Positions 42,832-50,666 of a stretch of 64,000 bases of DNA are shown here, piece after piece. Within the stretch, counting starts at the first letter, position 1. Every line of letters starts with the position of its first letter. The notes under the pieces are model-generated. The model saw only the letters and a list, made by a program, of their open reading frames with translations, was not told the origin of the DNA and made no database searches. The translations under genes were made by a program, and so were the position numbers. The DNA is from Ardenticatenaceae bacterium (GTDB lineage Bacteria; Chloroflexota; Anaerolineae; Promineifilales; Promineifilaceae). Location of the stretch: contig JACKBQ010000001.1 of the NCBI GenBank assembly GCA_020634455.1, positions 1,550,001 to 1,614,000 on the forward strand, read 5' to 3'.

Positions 42832-43815
42832 CTACTTGGCATTCTTATCCCCCCCACGCTTAATCCAGCCGCCAAACAGATGCTCCGCCATGCCGCGATG
42901 CTCGATTGGCGGTGCTTGGCGTTCGTCCCAATCATTTTCCTGGCGAGATTGGAGCCATTTGGCCCGCTCAATGGCCATCTGCTCGCTGAGGGCGGCTAAA
43001 ATTTCTTCCTGGTCTTCATGCACCAGGCGACGCACGTTTTTCAGTTCGGTCATGAGGGCATCCAGCCAGCGCAAAGTGGCTTGCTTGTTTTGCAGAGCGT
43101 GCAGGGGAATGTTGCGATCATTTTCCAGGGCCAGGGTGCTGAGGGCAAACGGCCGTCCGGCAAAACGGAGCATATCGCGCCAGCCGGGAGACTGCTGCAA
43201 GGCGTTGAACATCGCCAGGGAGACGAGAGCGGGCAAGGTTTCGGTGCCTTGCATCAGGCCGTCGTACTCGTCTGGATCAACAAAGTAGGGCAGTGCGCCG
43301 AGGAGAATGCCGAAGTTGACGGCCGTTTCCACCGCCTGTGGTTCCGCTTTGGGTGAGGGCATCAGGCAAAAGGCGCTGTTTTTGAATAGATCGGGGGTGG
43401 CATCGGTGGTTTGGGAACGGCCGTCTGCCAGATATTTGGCCGCCAAAACCGGAACCGCGCCCACGTAATGCCCCTGCTGCATGTGCAGCTTGGCCCAGTT
43501 CAAGCCCAGCCTCTTCAGGCTGGAAAGATCAATCACCAACGTGTGCGGCTGCACTTCGCTGCCGATCACCTGCAAAATGTTTTGGATGTCGGCGATTTGG
43601 GCGGTGATGACCAGAATGTCGGCCATTCGCGCCGCGCTGACTAGATTGCGCTCGAACTTGTCAATCGCCTGGACGGTTTGCTTGGCGGTTTGGCCTTTGG
43701 CTTCGTCCGGGTCGTGGCCGATGAGGGTCACATCCAGCGGCGATTTTTTAATGGCCAGCCCGATGGATGCGCCGATGCGGTCGAGGCCGATGATGGTGAT
43801 GGTTTGTGTTTTCAT
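42832..43815 (-). CDS. prephenate dehydrogenase-like (TyrA family) NAD-dependent protein
   Basis: From ATG 43815 the product is 327 residues. It opens with a Rossmann strand and loop TITIIGLDRIGASIGLAI, where the first glycines of GxGxxG are partly changed (GLDRIG). The middle DLSSLKRLGLNW block and the helical C-terminal half with ETLPALVSLAMFNAL resemble the TyrA dimerisation domain. The usual catalytic His in the GSHPM-type motif is replaced by VGAVPV, so a different substrate is possible. The frame upstream of 43815 is made of a repeat. No other tyrosine genes are nearby. Confidence 0.6.
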   Translation of the reverse strand: MKTQTITIIGLDRIGASIGLAIKKSPLDVTLIGHDPDEAKGQTAKQTVQAIDKFERNLVSAARMADILVITAQIADIQNILQVIGSEVQPHTLVIDLSSLKRLGLNWAKLHMQQGHYVGAVPVLAAKYLADGRSQTTDATPDLFKNSAFCLMPSPKAEPQAVETAVNFGILLGALPYFVDPDEYDGLMQGTETLPALVSLAMFNALQQSPGWRDMLRFAGRPFALSTLALENDRNIPLHALQNKQATLRWLDALMTELKNVRRLVHEDQEEILAALSEQMAIERAKWLQSRQENDWDERQAPPIEHRGMAEHLFGGWIKRGGDKNAK

Positions 43816-43825
43816 ACGAAATCCT

Positions 43826-43921
43826 GTGTGCAAGTTTGCGAGTGTGCAAGTTTTCAGGTGTTTAAGTGTCAGGTGTTCAAGAGTTATCGTGAATACTTGG
43901 CACTTGAACACCTAAACACGC
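43826..43921. repeat. family C inverted-word element (TTTGCGAGTGTGCAAG), copy 1
   Basis: Words such as TGCAAGTTTGCGAGTGTGC and CAGGTGTTTAAGTGTCAGG on one side are answered by TTGGCACTTGAACACC on the other. It fills the spacer between the HD gene and the TyrA-like gene. Related words recur at 54065-54145 and 55137-55203. Confidence 0.65.
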
Positions 43922-43927
43922 TTTGGA

Positions 43928-44449
43928 TTAATTTTGGTCATCTGCCCATTGCAGGTGGCGGAGCAGTTCGGCCGTTTCGCTATGGTCGTTTGGCGGGATG
44001 GGGTCCTGGTGGCGGCGCATCAGCTCGATAGCGAGCGGAGCGGTGCCAGCCGCAGCGGCCATTTCGGCGCTCCAAATTGGATGCTGGACTTTGACCACGA
44101 ACGGCCGTTTCCAACCCACCGGTTCATTTTGCCCCCAAACGGCCGTTTGCTGGGGCAGCAAAATCGAAGCCAAAACGATGAGCGATCGTTCCCAAATGGA
44201 CAATTTCAGCTTCGTTTTGCCCACATCGTGTAAAAGTGCGGCCACCAGAAGCGCTGCCTGGCTGTGCCCCGCGCCTTGCAGCATCTTCATGACGCGGTAG
44301 CCGTGCCACTGGTCATTGGGCGAAAATCGGTCGAACAAGGCCAGTTCGCTGGCTGTCAGGATGGTGGCAATTTCAGCGCGGGCGGCGGGTTCCAGGGGAA
44401 CGGCCGTTACAATCTGCCAAAATTGCCACAGACGATACCGAACCATCAA
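43928..44449 (-). CDS. HD-domain phosphohydrolase-like protein
   Basis: The 173-residue protein has the HD-domain ligands in order: His in QWHGYRVMKML, HDVGK near residue 94, His in KVQHPIWSAEMA and the closing MRRHQDPIPP helix. It probably cleaves a phosphoester of a nucleotide or related compound. The substrate cannot be told. It lies three bases after the site-2 protease gene in the opposite reading order (both minus strand), so they probably form one unit. Confidence 0.75.
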   Translation of the reverse strand: MMVRYRLWQFWQIVTAVPLEPAARAEIATILTASELALFDRFSPNDQWHGYRVMKMLQGAGHSQAALLVAALLHDVGKTKLKLSIWERSLIVLASILLPQQTAVWGQNEPVGWKRPFVVKVQHPIWSAEMAAAAGTAPLAIELMRRHQDPIPPNDHSETAELLRHLQWADDQN

Positions 44450-44451
44450 AT

Positions 44452-45126
44452 CTACACAAAAAATGGCGTAAATGGCCCTAGGAACAACGGGTAAAAGAAC
44501 GAAATGACTGGGCCAATTATTTCAAAGGCAATGTTGATCCCCACTGCAGGCAGCAAGAAAAAGATGCCCAAAAAGATAATCTGGCTGTATTGGCGCAGCC
44601 CTTCCAAACGGTAAGACAAATCTGGCGGCAAGATGCCCAGCAAGATGGTAAAGCCATCCAGCGGCGGCACAGGAATCATGTTAAAAGCGAACAGAAGCAA
44701 GTTAAAATAAACGCCAAAGACTAAAAAAGAGTAGACCGACGGTAAAATTTGGCCGGGTGCCTGCACATCAACCAACCCCAACCGGATGGGCAAACCCATC
44801 AGTCCGGCGATGAGCAAATTCATGATTGGCCCAGCAATGGCCACAATGGCGTGGGACGTGCGCGGGTTGCCCCGCAGGTAGCGCGGATTAATGGGGGTGA
44901 AAGCGTAGCCAAAACCAATGATGAGCAGCAGGATCAGCCCTGTGCGGTCCAGGTGAGGGATGGGATTGAGGGTGATACGGCCGTACTGCCTCGGCGTCGG
45001 GTCACCCAGGCGATCCGCTACGATAGCGTGAGCAAATTCATGATAAGCAAAAGCAATCACCGCAATCAATAAGAAGCTGATGGCGGTGGGAACCAGATAA
45101 TCGGCACCGCGTAAAAATAAGAGCAT
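44452..45126 (-). CDS. site-2 protease family (M50) membrane metalloprotease
   Basis: This short 224-residue intramembrane protease has HEFAH near residue 27 in the first part of a membrane helix and a later PVPPLDG motif, the second half of the zinc site. About five hydrophobic segments are present and there is no PDZ domain. Such short forms are often called the Rv1735c/YwhC-like branch. The ATG at 45126 with AGGA just upstream is chosen. The longer frame begins in a family D repeat. Confidence 0.85.
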   Translation of the reverse strand: MLLFLRGADYLVPTAISFLLIAVIAFAYHEFAHAIVADRLGDPTPRQYGRITLNPIPHLDRTGLILLLIIGFGYAFTPINPRYLRGNPRTSHAIVAIAGPIMNLLIAGLMGLPIRLGLVDVQAPGQILPSVYSFLVFGVYFNLLLFAFNMIPVPPLDGFTILLGILPPDLSYRLEGLRQYSQIIFLGIFFLLPAVGINIAFEIIGPVISFFYPLFLGPFTPFFV

Positions 45127-45140
45127 ATTGTTCCTGCATG

Positions 45141-45222
45141 TGTCATTCTGAATAGCGCGCAGAGAAAAGAAGAATCCCATTTAGCTTGGGCGGGATACTT
45201 CACTGCGTTCAGCATGACAATT
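45141..45222. repeat. family D hairpin, copy 2
   Basis: The outer words TGTCATTCTGAATAGCG and GTTCAGCATGACAAT with inner GAATCCCATTTAGC / GGCGGGATACTTC pairs repeat the plan of 13631-13736. The copy lies upstream of the site-2 protease start. Confidence 0.7.
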
Positions 45223-45417
45223 TCAATGAATATTAGAATTGCGGCAGACCCAATTTTGTCTGCGTAAATCTATTTTTTATCGGGCGCAAGTATACCGTGT
45301 GGGCAAAGTGGGGGCGAATGGTGGCAAGAAAGTTTACCCACTATTCAGATTAGCATGGGGCAAACGGCCGTAAATCGTATTGGCAAACGGCCGTTCCCCC
45401 ACCTATAATCCCGCACC

Positions 45418-45645
45418 ATGTACGTAGAAATTCACTTGGGCGACATTGTGCGCCTGCGCAAGCCGCACCCCTGCGGCAGTTACGATTGGGAAGTGGTGCG
45501 GCTGGGCACCGACGTGGGGCTGGTTTGCCAAACCTGCGGCCGCAAGGTCCTGCTGCAACGGGGCGTCTTCAACAAGCGGCTCAAAACCATCCTTAAAGCC
45601 GCCGCCGCCAGCGACGAAACGGCCGACGACGCCTCACCCGCATGA
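45418..45645 (+). CDS. DUF951 family small protein
   Basis: The 75-residue product has the DUF951 layout: GDIVRLRKPHPCGSYDWEVV, then a CQTCGRKVLL motif and a basic KRLKTILK end. Three cysteines (CG, CxxC) suggest metal binding. The family is found mainly in Firmicutes and Chloroflexota and has no settled function, although it often sits with ribosome or nucleic-acid genes. Two ACGGCCGT octamers lie 20 bases apart just upstream (about 45365 and 45386). The stop overlaps the next start (ATGA). Confidence 0.85.
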   Translation: MYVEIHLGDIVRLRKPHPCGSYDWEVVRLGTDVGLVCQTCGRKVLLQRGVFNKRLKTILKAAAASDETADDASPA

Positions 45646-47114
45646 ACCAACTCATCCTCGTTCTCTATTTTTTTGCCCTGACTGGATTGGCGCTCTACGG
45701 CCTGTTTGGCCTGCTCACGGTTGTGCTGTACCTGCGCCATCGCCACGCTACATTCCCCACGCCGCCCTTGCCCGCCGAGCCGCCTTGCGTCACGGTGCAG
45801 CTGCCTATTTTTAACGAGCCGTTTGTGGTGGAGCGATTGATTCATACGGCCGTCTCCCTCCACTACCCACCTAAAAAACTGCAAATCCAGGTGATCGACG
45901 ACTCCACCGACGGCACCACCGAGCGGGCGGCGCGTTGGGTGGCGTATTATAAGGAAAGAGGCGTCAACATCTGCCTGCTGCACCGCAGCCAGCGGGACGG
46001 TTTTAAGGCGGGGGCGTTGGCGTCGGCGCTGCCCCAGGCCACGGGCGAATTCATCGCCATTTTTGATGCCGATTTTCAGCCGCAGCCCGACTTTTTGCAG
46101 CAAACCATTCCGCACTTTGCCACCAACCCGGCGCTGGGCATGGTGCAAACACGCTGGGGACATTTGAACGACGGCCGTTTCCCCCTCACCGCCGCCCAGG
46201 CCATCGCCCTGGACAAACATTTTGCCATGGAGCAGACGGTGCGCCACCGGGCCAACCTGTTCCCCAAGTTCAACGGCGCGGGCGGCGTCTGGCGGCGCAG
46301 CTGCCTGGAAGATGCGGGCGGCTGGCACACCGACACCGTTTGCGAAGATATGTGCCTGAGCACCCGCGCCGTCCTGCGCCAGTGGGAGTGCCTCTTTCTG
46401 AACGAGGTGCAATCCCCCGCCGAGCTGCCCACCACGCTGTCGGCCTACAAAAGCCAGCAGGCCCGGTGGTCCAAAGGGTCGTCGCAATGTTTGCTGAAGT
46501 ACGGCCGTTCCATCACCACCACACCCCACCACACACTTTTGGCCCGATTTTATGCCCTCGTTTCCATGTCCGCCTACACCACAAACTTGCTGCTGATTTT
46601 GCTGCTGCTGCTGCAAATCCCCCTGCTGCTGCTCAACTTCCGCTTCTCAAGCTGGATGCTGCTCTTTTCGGTGGCAGGCATTGGCCAGCCGCTGCTGTTT
46701 GTGATGAGCCAGCGGGTGCTGTACAAAGATTGGCTGTGGCGGCTACGCCACTTCCCCACGATGGTGCTCATCGCCATTGGGCTGGCCCCCAGCAACGGAC
46801 GAGCCATTTTGCAGGCGCTGCTCAGCCGCCAGCAAGCGCATGAATTTGTGCGCACGCCCAAGCAGGGCAACCATGCCAGCTCCCCGCTGTTTGAACTGAG
46901 CTTCGATTGGCTGATTTTTGTGGAAGCGGGTCTGGCGCTGTACGCCTGGGCGGGCGTGGCGCTGGCGCTGCGGCAGCACAATTACGGCCCGCTCTTCTTT
47001 TTGGGTAGCTGTGCGTTGGCCTATAGCGGCATGGTGGCCCTGAACATGCGCGAATGGCGCTGGCACTTGAAGCAGGAACATCGGCAGGAAACGGCCGTTT
47101 CCCCTCTCCCCTAA
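45642..47114 (+). CDS. processive GT2 glycosyltransferase (cellulose-synthase-like)
   Basis: The 490-residue membrane enzyme should add sugars from a nucleotide donor while passing the chain outward. An N-terminal membrane helix (about 5-30) is followed by the GT2 domain with QLPIFNE, IDDSTDGT, FDADFQP (DxD) and the TVCEDMCLS acid motif. QQARW matches QxxRW. Four more membrane helices fill residues 300-480. Known relatives make glucomannan-like polymers or glycolipids. The start overlaps the DUF951 stop by four bases. Confidence 0.88.
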   Translation: MNQLILVLYFFALTGLALYGLFGLLTVVLYLRHRHATFPTPPLPAEPPCVTVQLPIFNEPFVVERLIHTAVSLHYPPKKLQIQVIDDSTDGTTERAARWVAYYKERGVNICLLHRSQRDGFKAGALASALPQATGEFIAIFDADFQPQPDFLQQTIPHFATNPALGMVQTRWGHLNDGRFPLTAAQAIALDKHFAMEQTVRHRANLFPKFNGAGGVWRRSCLEDAGGWHTDTVCEDMCLSTRAVLRQWECLFLNEVQSPAELPTTLSAYKSQQARWSKGSSQCLLKYGRSITTTPHHTLLARFYALVSMSAYTTNLLLILLLLLQIPLLLLNFRFSSWMLLFSVAGIGQPLLFVMSQRVLYKDWLWRLRHFPTMVLIAIGLAPSNGRAILQALLSRQQAHEFVRTPKQGNHASSPLFELSFDWLIFVEAGLALYAWAGVALALRQHNYGPLFFLGSCALAYSGMVALNMREWRWHLKQEHRQETAVSPLP

Positions 47115-47153
47115 CTATTTTTAGAATAGGACACTGCTCAATACCGATAGCAG

Positions 47154-47226
47154 CGAGGAGTGGAGCATCCTCAGATGCGGAACGGGTTTACGCCAGCCGT
47201 TCGCATCTGAGGATGCTCACTCCACC
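47154..47226 (-). repeat. family E MITE-like hairpin, copy 2
   Basis: This is the reverse-orientation partner of 9547-9620, with about 69 of 74 positions the same. It begins 40 bases past the GT2 stop. The long imperfect stem has no coding capacity and looks like a non-autonomous mobile element or a REP-type sequence. Confidence 0.85.
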
Positions 47227-47344
47227 TCATTGCCCGGAAAGAATCCGCGGCTACGAATTTTCCATAATATTTCTTCAAATATTGATATTTTTTATAAGAA
47301 CATTCAATTTCTGAATAGATTTTCTTATTTTTCTTAAAAAATGC

Positions 47345-47373
47345 TTGACACGGCCAGAAAAACAAACTATTAT
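47345..47373 (+). promoter_or_regulatory. sigma70-type promoter upstream of the DUF4097 locus
   Basis: TTGACA (47345-47350), a 17-base spacer and TATTAT (47368-47373) lie in a very A+T-rich stretch 60 bases before the first DUF4097 start. The remainder of the 319-base spacer 47115-47433 holds only the family E element. Confidence 0.75.
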
Positions 47374-47433
47374 TGCCACAGTTATTAATTTTATTTACAC
47401 GCTTATCAATTTTTACAACATGGGGCAAAGAAA

Positions 47434-48156
47434 ATGAAAACTGTCACGTTTACGGAAACAGTTGAGGCGAAAACAAAGTTGGATGTTTTGGTAGAGATTG
47501 GTTCGGTGGAAATACGGCCGTCTACCGACCAAAACCTACACGTTACCGCCACCTATCGCCACATGGACGTCTGGGTAGAGCGGCTCGGCGACACCATTCT
47601 GGTCCACGCCGAGCAGGAAGATGACTTCATCCAAAAGCTCACCCGCTGGTTTAGCAACGACCATCCCAAAGCAGAACTGATCATCGAACTGCCCGCACAC
47701 TGCCCTGTTCAGGCCAAAACCGTCACCGGATCGATGGAAATTGAAGGCATTGCCGCCCCCGTTTCGGCGCGGGTGGTTACCGGGCAGCTGCAACTGCGCG
47801 ACATCGACGGCCCCATTTACGCCAAAACCGTCACCGGACGGCTCACCTACAGTGGCAGCCTGACCGATGAAAGCCACCGCTTTGAATCGGCCACGGGCGA
47901 GATTGTACTGACGCTGCCGGAAACGGTGAACGCCCAACTGTCTGCCAAGACGGGCACGGGCAGCCTGCGCTGCAAGCTGCCGCTTACGGACCAACGCGAA
48001 GAGCGCCATCTGGTGGGTGGCAAGTTGTGGGGCACATTGGGCAGCGGCACAGGCCGGATTAAGGCGCAGATTGGCACGGGGAGTTTGGAGATACGGCCGT
48101 TCCTCCCCAAACAAAAAGAACCGGAAAAACTGATAAGCAAACCAGAACTCGTTTAA
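47434..48156 (+). CDS. DUF4097 beta-repeat protein, short form
   Basis: The 240-residue product is almost all short beta strands with a repeating pattern such as AKTVTGSMEIEGI, ARVVTGQLQLRDI, AKTVTGRLTYSG and AKTGTGSLRC, as in DUF4097 beta-solenoid proteins. No signal peptide or membrane helix is seen. In Firmicutes the same fold occurs in the LiaX and YvlB proteins of envelope stress. It is first in the locus, behind a strong promoter. It lacks the SHOCT-like module of its larger relative at 49.3 kb. Confidence 0.75.
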   Translation: MKTVTFTETVEAKTKLDVLVEIGSVEIRPSTDQNLHVTATYRHMDVWVERLGDTILVHAEQEDDFIQKLTRWFSNDHPKAELIIELPAHCPVQAKTVTGSMEIEGIAAPVSARVVTGQLQLRDIDGPIYAKTVTGRLTYSGSLTDESHRFESATGEIVLTLPETVNAQLSAKTGTGSLRCKLPLTDQREERHLVGGKLWGTLGSGTGRIKAQIGTGSLEIRPFLPKQKEPEKLISKPELV

Positions 48157-48185
48157 TCGCCACGATGCACACTGAGCAAATCTCT

Positions 48186-48212
48186 TAAGCCTCTGTGCCC
48201 TCTGTGGCAAAA
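48186..48212. repeat. family F word (CCTCTGTGCCCTCTGTGGC)
   Basis: A single-arm copy of the word seen as a full hairpin at 53110-53184 lies 30 bases past the DUF4097 stop. Confidence 0.5.
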
Positions 48213-48263
48213 GAAAAAATTTTGTTGGACGAATTCTTGAACTGTCGAGTATCATGGGCGCTG

Positions 48264-48305
48264 AAAAAACTGACAGGTTTTGAAAACGCTCAATTATGAC
48301 AGTTT
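48264..48305. repeat. family G word (CTGACAGGTTTTGA), partial copy
   Basis: AACTGACAGGTTTTGAAAAC is followed by TATGACAGTTT, a weaker version of the 15-base stem at 52614-52670. It lies just upstream of the DUF2089 ribosome site. Confidence 0.5.
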
Positions 48306-48320
48306 AAGGAGACCAAATTC

Positions 48321-48698
48321 ATGAATTCAGTCATTGGCCAATGCCCCATTTGCAACGACACCCTGCACGTCACCCGGCTGCACTGCCGCAACTGCGACAC
48401 CAGCATCGAAGGGCACTTTTCTTTGGGCCGACTGTACCAGCTTTCGTCGGAACAGCTCAGCTTCATCGAAACCTTCATCAAGTGCGAGGGCAAAATCAAC
48501 CGCGTAGAGCAGGAAATGGGCATGTCTTACCCCGCCGTGCGCAGCCGCCTCACCGAGGTGATCGAGGCAATGGGCTATGAAGTTGGCCCGTCAGAGCCGG
48601 AAGTTTCGGAAGAGACGCGCCAGGCGGTTTTGGGCGATCTTAGCAGCGGCAAGCTGTCTGCTGAAGAAGCGCTGGCCATTCTGCGCGGGCAAGGCTGA
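48321..48698 (+). CDS. DUF2089 zinc-ribbon / helix-turn-helix regulator with SHOCT-like tail
   Basis: The 125-residue product begins with a zinc ribbon (CPIC at 8-11, CRNC near 26-29). A helix-turn-helix-like segment follows (LSSEQLSFIETFIKCEGKIN, then YPAVRSRLTEVIEAMGY). The last 30 residues carry a short helical hairpin (LGDLSSGKLSAEEALAILRG) also found in three other products of this locus. It is probably the transcriptional regulator of the locus. Confidence 0.8.
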   Translation: MNSVIGQCPICNDTLHVTRLHCRNCDTSIEGHFSLGRLYQLSSEQLSFIETFIKCEGKINRVEQEMGMSYPAVRSRLTEVIEAMGYEVGPSEPEVSEETRQAVLGDLSSGKLSAEEALAILRGQG

Positions 48699-48710
48699 GT
48701 TCCAATGGAC

Positions 48711-48770
48711 GGTAATCCGTAATCGGTGAACGGTTAACCGACTACGGATAACGGATAACGGATTACAAAA
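48711..48770. repeat. family A palindromic element, intergenic copy
   Basis: GGTAATCCGTAATCGGTGAA is answered by CTACGGATAACGGATAACGG. The hairpin fills the spacer between the DUF2089 gene and the SHOCT-like gene and ends ten bases before the ATG of the latter. Confidence 0.75.
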
Positions 48771-48785
48771 CAAAAGGAGACTGTC

Positions 48786-49223
48786 ATGAGCAAACCAAGT
48801 CGTATGGAAATTTTGGATTTATTGAGCAATGGGAAAATTACGGCCGTAGAAGCCGCCGATTTACTGAGCAATGTGGAAAAAACCGAAGCCGCTGCGCCCC
48901 CACCGCCACCGCCCGCTGAAAAAACACCCGTCAGCAAAACCGTGATTGCCGAAAAAAGTGAAAACGGCAGCGACACCGGCAAAGAGCCGAGCTGGTTCCG
49001 TGTGCGCGTGGCCAATTTGGAAACCGGCAAAAATCGGGTCACCGTCAACATCCCGGTCAAAATGATGAAATTTGGTCTGAAAATCGGCAGCCGCTTCAGC
49101 CCGGAAATTGAAAATCTGGATTGGAATGAGCTGACGGGCATGATGCAAGACATGAAAACCGGCATGTTGGTGGATGTGCAGGATGAGGAAAGCAACGAGC
49201 ACGTGCAGGTTTATTTAGACTAG
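48786..49223 (+). CDS. SHOCT-like module protein, paralog 1
   Basis: The 145-residue product has an N-terminal helical hairpin (MEILDLLSNGKITAVEAADL), a Pro/Ala linker (about 35-60) and a core WFRVRVANLETGKNRVTVNI that runs on into PVKMMKFGLKIGSRF. A C-terminal part follows, MLVDVQDEESNEHVQVYLD. The core is shared with the products at 55223 and, more distantly, 52687. No membrane segment is seen. The function is unknown. The place between DUF2089 and DUF4097 genes points to envelope-stress control. Confidence 0.7.
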   Translation: MSKPSRMEILDLLSNGKITAVEAADLLSNVEKTEAAAPPPPPPAEKTPVSKTVIAEKSENGSDTGKEPSWFRVRVANLETGKNRVTVNIPVKMMKFGLKIGSRFSPEIENLDWNELTGMMQDMKTGMLVDVQDEESNEHVQVYLD

Positions 49224-49250
49224 CATCCCACTGTTATTTCAAACGGGGTC

Positions 49251-49326
49251 TTGTCATTCCGAGTGAAACGAGGAATCTTTCAAGGTGACGAGCAGAAAGA
49301 TTCCTCACTCCGTTCGGAATGACATT
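49251..49326. repeat. family D hairpin, copy 3
   Basis: TTGTCATTCCGAGTGAAACG with inner AGGAATCTTTC is answered by AAAGATTCCTCACTCC and GTTCGGAATGACA. This version has a nearly perfect outer stem and lies 20 bases before the next start. Confidence 0.75.
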
Positions 49327-49345
49327 GCAAAATAAAGGTAAGAGC

Positions 49346-50584
49346 ATGAACCAGGAAAAGATTTTTACGGGCAAAGCCCCTCAAATTAATATTGCAGAGT
49401 GCAACGGGGATTTGGTGGTACGAACCTGGGCAGAAACGGCCGTTTCCGCAAAAGGTGAAAGCTTCGAACTCAACCAGACCGACGAAAAAATCTCCATCAG
49501 CAGCCAGCGCGAACTTAAGCTGACCGTACCGCTGCAAAGCAGTCTCTCTGTTAGTTATGTCAATGGCGATGTGGCCATTAAGCTGCTGGAAGGAGATGTA
49601 AGCCTGGTTGAAGTGAACGGTGACGTCATTTTGAGCGGCGGCGGCAGCGTCCACATCCAGACCCTCAACGCCGACCTTTCCGCTAAGAATCTGGACGGCG
49701 ATCTGACCATCGCCCTGATCAACGGCGACGCCTCCCTGCGCAACATCGGCGGCCTGACCATAGAAACAATTCAGGGCGATCTGTCCGTGCGCAACGCCAA
49801 CGGCAGCGTGCAGCTGCACCAGGCCAACGGCGATGTGAGCCTGCGCACCGTCAACGGCAATGTCACAGTGGAAAATGGTATGCGCGACATCAATTTGCGC
49901 AATCTGGGCGGTATCGCCTCGGTCGAGGGCATTCAGGGCGACATTCGGCTGTACGGCGGGCTGAGCCAGGGCGACCACAGCTTCGCTGCCGAGCGGGACA
50001 TCATCGTGCGCTGGCCTATCACCTCCCCACTGAACCTCACCGCCACCGCGCCGGACATTAAAAACCGGCTGCCGCTGGAAAAAGAAACCGAGATGGAGAA
50101 CACGCTCATCGGCCGTTTGGGTGATGGGGAAACAAATGTGAGTTTGACGGCAAACGGCCGTATCATCCTCAAGGAAGGTGACATTGTGGACGCAAAATGG
50201 CAGGACGACGCCAGCTTCGAAGCTGATTTTGACTTTGACTTCGCCAGCTTTGGCAGCCAGATTACCCAGCAAATCAACGAACAGGTGGCCCAAATCAGCA
50301 AAAAGCTGGAAAACACGCTCGGCCCAGATTTCAGCCAGCGCATGGCCACAAAAATCACCCAAAAGGTAGAACAAGCTACCGCCAGAGCCGAACAAGCCGC
50401 CGAACGCGCCCGCCAGCGCGCCGAACGGCAGCAGCGCCAGCGCGGCCCGCGTGTTGTTGTGCAAACTTCTGAGCCCAAGAAAGCCGCCAGCAGCGAAGAG
50501 CAGCTCAAAATCCTCAAGATGGTGGAGCAGGGCATTATTTCGCCCAGCGAAGCGGCGACGCTGCTGGAAGCACTTGAGAAATAG
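49346..50584 (+). CDS. DUF4097 beta-solenoid protein with C-terminal SHOCT-like module
   Basis: From ATG 49346 the product is 412 residues. Residues 20-240 are beta repeats of about 20 residues with a recurrent xxNGD turn (VNGDVAIKLLEGDVSLVEVN and onward). A second strand-rich part follows, then a charged helical stretch rich in Ala, Arg and Gln (about 330-375), and last the helical hairpin LKILKMVEQGIISPSEAATL. This combination is known in YvlB/LiaX-type proteins. The frame before 49346 is encoded by a family D repeat and is left out. Confidence 0.78.
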   Translation: MNQEKIFTGKAPQINIAECNGDLVVRTWAETAVSAKGESFELNQTDEKISISSQRELKLTVPLQSSLSVSYVNGDVAIKLLEGDVSLVEVNGDVILSGGGSVHIQTLNADLSAKNLDGDLTIALINGDASLRNIGGLTIETIQGDLSVRNANGSVQLHQANGDVSLRTVNGNVTVENGMRDINLRNLGGIASVEGIQGDIRLYGGLSQGDHSFAAERDIIVRWPITSPLNLTATAPDIKNRLPLEKETEMENTLIGRLGDGETNVSLTANGRIILKEGDIVDAKWQDDASFEADFDFDFASFGSQITQQINEQVAQISKKLENTLGPDFSQRMATKITQKVEQATARAEQAAERARQRAERQQRQRGPRVVVQTSEPKKAASSEEQLKILKMVEQGIISPSEAATLLEALEK

Positions 50585-50653
50585 TAAATAGTAAAAAGTG
50601 AAAGAGTAAAAAGTGGGCTACTTTTCACTTTTATCACTTTTAACTTTTCACTG
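50583..50653. repeat. inverted-word hairpin (AAAAAGTGAAA / TTTCACTTTT)
   Basis: AGTAAAAAGTGAAAGAGTAA on the left is mirrored by TACTTTTCACTTTTATCACT on the right. The spacer hairpin starts at the DUF4097 stop codon and ends 13 bases before the ABC ATPase start. Confidence 0.6.
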
Positions 50654-50666
50654 AAAAAGGCATCTC

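Noticed and set aside
45480..46616. A 378-codon frame on the minus strand
   Set aside because: It lies opposite the DUF951 and GT2 genes, whose motifs are complete, and its translation is low-complexity Gln/Gly/Arg.
49280..50464. A 394-codon frame on the minus strand
   Set aside because: It is the antisense of the DUF4097 gene and mirrors its repeats. No family match was seen.
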